Origin: Larix sibirica
Lineage: Eukaryota; Streptophyta; Pinopsida; Pinales; Pinaceae
DNA length: 12,174 nt
Assembly (NCBI GenBank): GCA_004151065.3
Contig: NWUY0300032312.1
Span: 41,164-53,337, forward strand
Direction: 5' to 3'
Below, one piece after another: positions 9,050 to 12,174 of the stretch. Position numbers and translations under genes: made by a program. The notes under the pieces were generated by a model, which saw nothing but the letters and a program-made list of their open reading frames with translations, did no database searches and was not told the origin of the DNA. Numbering within the stretch: position 1 is the stretch's first letter; the number at the start of each line of letters is the position of its first letter.

Positions 9050-9870
9050 CTTTAATGTGCTTAAATTATATATGCATGAGTTGTTTATGTAACTTTACCA
9101 AAAACAAAAGAAAAAAAAAAAACTAGAACTATTCTAGCTATTTCTATGGAGTAGACTTTAGTTTAATACTTGTTCTTTTACTGAATACATGGTTCTAATA
9201 GGACGTAGCTGTAGCGAATAAACTTGTTTTTAATGTATTACTTTGATATGTGGACCTTTCAAACCTCGAAACAAAGTAATATTCAAAAGGATATGATTTT
9301 GTATTTGCTCATATGCCTGAAGGACCTTGCAAAGGGACATGATTTATAGGTAGGAAATTTTATGGTAATAGAAGCATTTCTAAGAAGTTATTCATAATAT
9401 AATTGATTTAATTTTTTACACTTAACATAGAATAAGTAAATTCTATAAAATAAGGAAGGAAAACTTACAAACAAGATATTAAGTTTTAAAGTATGACTTT
9501 AAGTACTTATGATTCGCTAAAAGATTGTCTTCTTTGAATATAAAGAAATCAATTAACAACCTAATTTCCAAAAACATCTCATCGAAATGGAAATTTGTGC
9601 CCTTGTAGATTACCAACAAGTAACAAGATCTTGATATTGTATCAATAAAAATTAAGCCAATTACATTGTTAAACTTTTCCCTATTAAGAACAAATTTATA
9701 CCAACAACTCATCATCAATTATTTTAATAGATGGTCACTGCCATTGTTATCTTTTGGGTTAATATTCTCATCCTGCATGATTTTGTAAGCATATTATTAT
9801 CGCAAGACAAATGTAGTCCAATTAAAGATGACGCCTTCGTTTTTCCAAACTTTTATTTTGGGATTTTGAT
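9050..9870. other. AT-rich intergenic stretch without a clear gene
   Basis: This region is strongly AT-rich and contains an A-rich tract at 9100-9122 with a run of 12 A. A minus-strand open frame (9718 down to 9479, 79 codons) is unassigned. Its text (IGLIFIDTISRS, LLVIYKGTNF) faintly recalls a retroelement integrase core but lacks a clear catalytic triad. No promoter element was strong enough to call, although the 5' flank of the TAD1 exon must lie at the right-hand end. Confidence 0.4.
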
Positions 9871-10008
9871 CACCCAACAGCGTCCCTGCTGGAGAAGAAA
9901 CAATGTGATGGATCTCCGGGAAGTGAGCAGGGCCATTCTGAATGAGCAGGGGAATATTTGGGTGAAAGGACAGCGAAGGTAGCAGAAGTTGAAGTGTAAG
10001 GTAGTGTC
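9871..10008 (+). other. Probable 5' UTR / proximal promoter of TAD1
   Basis: Base composition becomes visibly richer in G and C from about 9880 and stays so into the exon, unlike the AT-rich sequence before it. In the exon's frame a TAA lies 12 bases before ATG 10009, so the coding sequence cannot begin further upstream without splicing. No convincing TATA box is visible and the transcription start is unknown. Confidence 0.4.
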
Positions 10009-10156
10009 ATGGAAGGAGACGCAGCAGAAAAAAGCTGGGGAGAGAGGGTGGCGGAACTGGTGTTGGCCAAATACCATTCTCTGCCAAAGAAGGGCAAACC
10101 CCAAGGGCGCGAGACCACTGTCTTGGCTGCGTTTCTGCTCTCCACTCACAAAAATG
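10009..10156 (+). CDS. TAD1: First coding exon of tRNA adenosine deaminase TAD1 (ADAT1 family), partial gene
   Basis: TAD1/ADAT1 converts adenosine 37 of tRNA-Ala to inosine. The ATG at 10009 opens 49 codons beginning [17 protein letters not shown]. They contain the family's N-terminal signature [21 protein letters not shown] (residues 22-42, Tyr to Phe), which in human ADAT1 appears as Y...LPKKGKP...EWTLLAA. In plant homologues it is nearly the same as here. The exon probably ends at AATG|GTACTC (donor GT at 10157-10158, phase 1). An alternative donor is TCT|GTAAAT at about 10191. No stop or frameshift interrupts it and an in-frame TAA lies just upstream. The next expected motifs (GTGTKC, then the zinc-site DSHAEV) are not found up to 12174, so the first intron either runs past the window or this is an isolated copy. 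Identification is from the remembered family motif. Confidence 0.68.
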
Positions 10157-11340
10157 GTACTCTTTCTTCTCCCTACTCTTTTGGGTCTCTGTAAATGTAT
10201 TTGAATTTTGAAAGTTCCAAGGAGAGAAGCTGTAGTAGAAGGGTTGCACTCTGTATACGTGAAGAAAGACTCGATGGGTTGGCATCACTAAAATAACAAT
10301 TCCGTAAAATTCAGCTCCTAATCGTGAGGGTTCAGCAATGCGTGCATTGTCAACTGTCAACGGTAAACAAATAAAAATAATAATAAGAAGAATGAGAATA
10401 ATAGAGACCATGAGATTTTTTTGTTTGTGAGAGAAGGGAGTACTTAAACGTGGACGATTTGACTGTTAAAGTTTATGAAGATCCGCATACCTCAATCCAC
10501 AGCCCAAACCCTTAATCCAAAGAGAAAACACATGTTTTTATTCATGAAGCACATTCAAATTATAAAAAAGTGATAACTGACAAATCACCATTTTGGGAGT
10601 ATTGCTTACAGAACTATAATCATTTTGTGAGTATTGCTTACAGAACTATATATTCTATTGGCACAAACTCAATCAACAACAATTCAGAAGAGAGAGCCAC
10701 TTTTTGAGCAGAATTGGTTGCCGGCAAAGGAGAGGAGAAAGACTTGGCTGCATAAATGGCATCTATGAATACTGATTTCTGGGCTTAAAGTGCGAGAGGA
10801 CTTTAAATCTTCCCAGGAGTGTATGTAGTCATTCAGATCAATGTCGAAGAGGAAAGACAACGGTATATTAATTTGCGAGTCAAGGGGATGTCCAAGTAAG
10901 GAGATGGAACGAAACAACAATCGCCTTTTTACCTCCAGACTTGGGCCTGACTAATATATCTGCAGACATGGTTTGGTTCAACTGAGATGGTTCATTGATT
11001 ATCTGCTTTTGCACAATATGGGATAGACGAGAGTCCTGGTGTTCCAGAAAATGTTGTTCAATTGGCCTAATCAAATCTAAATTGATGAATACCAATGTAG
11101 ATTCCAACATGAAGAGTGCAAGGAGAACAGAACCAAGGTGATTTAAGCTAGGAGGCAAGCAAAGTGGGCTATAATTCGCTTGGAAGCACATGGGTCAGAG
11201 ACCGATCTATGTTAAGGTGGTCTAAACTCCGACCCATTCTGACAACCCCCTCTTGACTCTAGGTCAGGGAATCTCATCCTACTACTTCAGCTGCAGTACA
11301 GAACTGTGTTGGGTCAATCTTCTTCTCTTGAGGTTCTTTT
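10157..11340 (+). other. Presumed TAD1 intron 1 (or flank); no further exon seen
   Basis: No segment resembling TAD1 exon 2 is present. The stretch is AT-rich up to about 10680 and mixed after that. Open frames on the minus strand (11191 down to 10880, and 10920 down to 10684) show no recognisable domain. The part next to 11340 probably belongs to the decayed endonuclease element, but its start could not be located. Confidence 0.4.
10589..10652. repeat. Two tandem copies of a 32-base unit
   Basis: The units 10589-10620 and 10621-10652 both read CATTTTG.GAGTATTGCTTA followed by CAGAACTAT. They differ at the eighth base (G or T) and in the last few bases (AAT versus ATA). High identity and exact adjacency indicate a recent local duplication. 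No function is apparent. Confidence 0.9.
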
Positions 11341-12000
11341 GATGATTGAATTCACAATACATATATCTTCTTCGTGGAAACTCATGAGACAAACGAGATA
11401 TCACTAGCTACATACACAGGATATCCCTGGGTTTTAATGCATGGACAAGAACTCCATTGTGGGTCCGAAGTGTCCAGTGGGATTGCTTTCTGATTTCGGG
11501 ACCACCTGGCCCCCTCTATTATTTTGGAATGATCTGAGATGTTGGCTCTATTTTTATGGATCTTAATGGAAAGAAGATCCCTCCAAAGAAACTTTATTTT
11601 GCGACCTGCTACATGGCCCCCACCTACTCTGCGTATGCTTGTCAATGGACAGTGATTCTTCCTTCTTGGGTTGATATTCAATATCGTGAAATTTTATACT
11701 CTAGGTGACATCCTTGTCCTGGAGACTTCAATGCTTGAATTGGCACAGTTACAATATTCCAGCTATGATACTTCTATCCTTTTAATGACCCATGAGGTTC
11801 ATCATTGAGAGCTGAGGCCAATAGGTATTCAACAAGCTCTATCGTGACTGCAGATGGGAGGCATTTGATCAATCTATAGGTGTGTTTCATGATTTGTTTA
11901 ATCTCAATGAACAGTACACTTTCCCAATTTTTGTGGCCACACCCTTGTTTCTTTTGCTGGCAGATTCCAGAACTAGTGTGGTAGTGTTATCACACTATCT
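11341..12000 (+). pseudogene. Decayed endonuclease/exonuclease/phosphatase domain of a second retroelement family
   Basis: Pieces of an AP-endonuclease-like fold lie in the right order but in several frames. They are FVETHETNEIS at 11371 (the catalytic Glu block), GIAF then a TGA at 11491, and FRDHLAPS at 11494, in frame 1. In frame 3 follow IFMDLNGKKI and ATCYMAPTYSAYA at 11601. TLGDILVL at 11698 (frame 1) passes into GDFNA at 11721 (frame 3), consistent with one lost G. A TGA at 11736 stands where GDFNARIG expects Arg, matching a CGA-to-TGA change. ANRYS and TADGRHLINL follow from 11817, and TSVV near 11972 matches the SVVDYV block. The wording differs from the LINE endonuclease upstream (HET, GGDLN), so this is another family. 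The SDH end is not recognisable and no RT follows. It is non-functional and the parent element is unidentified. Confidence 0.62.
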
Positions 12001-12174
12001 CTAGTTGTTTGTGGTAGATATCCCAATAGGGACGGTAGAGGAGACAACTAGGAAGGTGTAACCGGCAATAGCCAGGTCCTCCGCTCAAATGAACGGAAGT
12101 CACACCGGACAAGGCTACTGTCACTTTAGACGAGGCACTTGGCCAAGTCAAGGGGGAGACCCTACTCAACCAGT
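12001..12174. other. Unassigned sequence after the endonuclease remnant
   Basis: The sequence becomes richer in G and C than the preceding stretch and has several short inverted words (for example GGCAATAGCC and GGCTACTGTC). No protein motif, tRNA or element end can be named. It may be the continuing element or the edge of another repeat cut by the window end. Confidence 0.3.

Noticed and set aside
9100-9122. A-rich tract as the true 3' end of the LINE
   Set aside because: The candidate target-site repeat at 9037, which follows a shorter A-rich end, gives a better boundary, and no matching repeat was found after 9122 and before 2641. It remains possible.
10007-10411. 134-codon minus-strand frame, with a hydrophobic start, over the TAD1 exon
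   Set aside because: It is an antisense shadow: the plus strand here has the conserved ADAT1 signature, and the minus-strand text is low-complexity hydrophobic, then Pro/Ser-rich.
10684-11191. Two minus-strand frames of 78 and 103 codons in the presumed intron
   Set aside because: No family, signal peptide or conserved motif can be recognised and their neighbours are repeat debris. They are left unassigned rather than called as genes.
11191-11236. Imperfect hairpin (TGGGTC..AGACC / GGTCT..GACCCA)
   Set aside because: The stems are only 6 and 5 bases with unequal spacers and nothing around them suggests a regulatory RNA; this is within chance.
12054-12125. Short inverted words near the right edge, considered as a tRNA or a MITE terminus
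   Set aside because: No cloverleaf, no T-loop GGTTCGA-like sequence and no partner terminal repeat within the window; the possible pairings cross one another.

Overview
The window reads as nuclear DNA of a seed plant, probably a gymnosperm such as a conifer. It is AT-rich and gene-poor and is dominated by decayed retroelements of different ages. It holds one short, clean stretch of conserved host coding sequence. No intact gene of ordinary length is present. The gymnosperm guess rests on the style of the repeats and a first exon followed by a long unresolved intron, so it is an inference. That this is a plant is better supported, by the plant-type LINE with an RNase H domain and the plant-like TAD1 exon.

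Layout. Positions 1-2640 are old AT-rich repeat sequence. On the minus strand, about 2119 down to 1432 is a broken gag of a Ty3/gypsy-type LTR retrotransposon. From about 2641 to 9036 lies a nearly complete plant L1-type LINE on the plus strand. It has a 5' UTR, ORF1 (DUF4283-like region plus CCHC knuckle), ORF2 (AP-type endonuclease, reverse transcriptase, zf-RVT zinc domain, RNase H), a 3' UTR and a short A-rich tail. A 10-base direct repeat flanks it and is a good candidate target-site duplication. The element is dead: ORF1 has stops and frameshifts, and ORF2 has ten in-frame stops in its first 2.6 kb, then at least four frameshifts. The end of ORF1 and the start of ORF2 share the bases ATGA at 4711-4714.

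Positions 9037-10008 are AT-rich with no clear gene. At 10009-10156 is a short open segment that I identify as the first coding exon of TAD1, the tRNA adenosine deaminase that acts at A37 of tRNA-Ala (ADAT1 family). It has an upstream in-frame stop, a good ATG and a GT donor. The rest of the window would then be its first intron. That intron holds a 32-base tandem duplication (10589-10652) and a second, more degraded endonuclease/exonuclease/phosphatase fragment (about 11341-12000). The fragment's motifs (ETHE, GDFNA.IG) differ from those of the LINE, so it comes from another element family.

The LINE parts would once have worked together: the ORF1 protein binds element RNA, and ORF2 nicks the target and copies the RNA there. 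The TAD1 exon is unrelated host sequence. I see no previously undescribed multi-gene system. The most useful observations are the ATGA junction, the substitution-dominated decay of ORF2, the TAD1 exon and the second endonuclease family.
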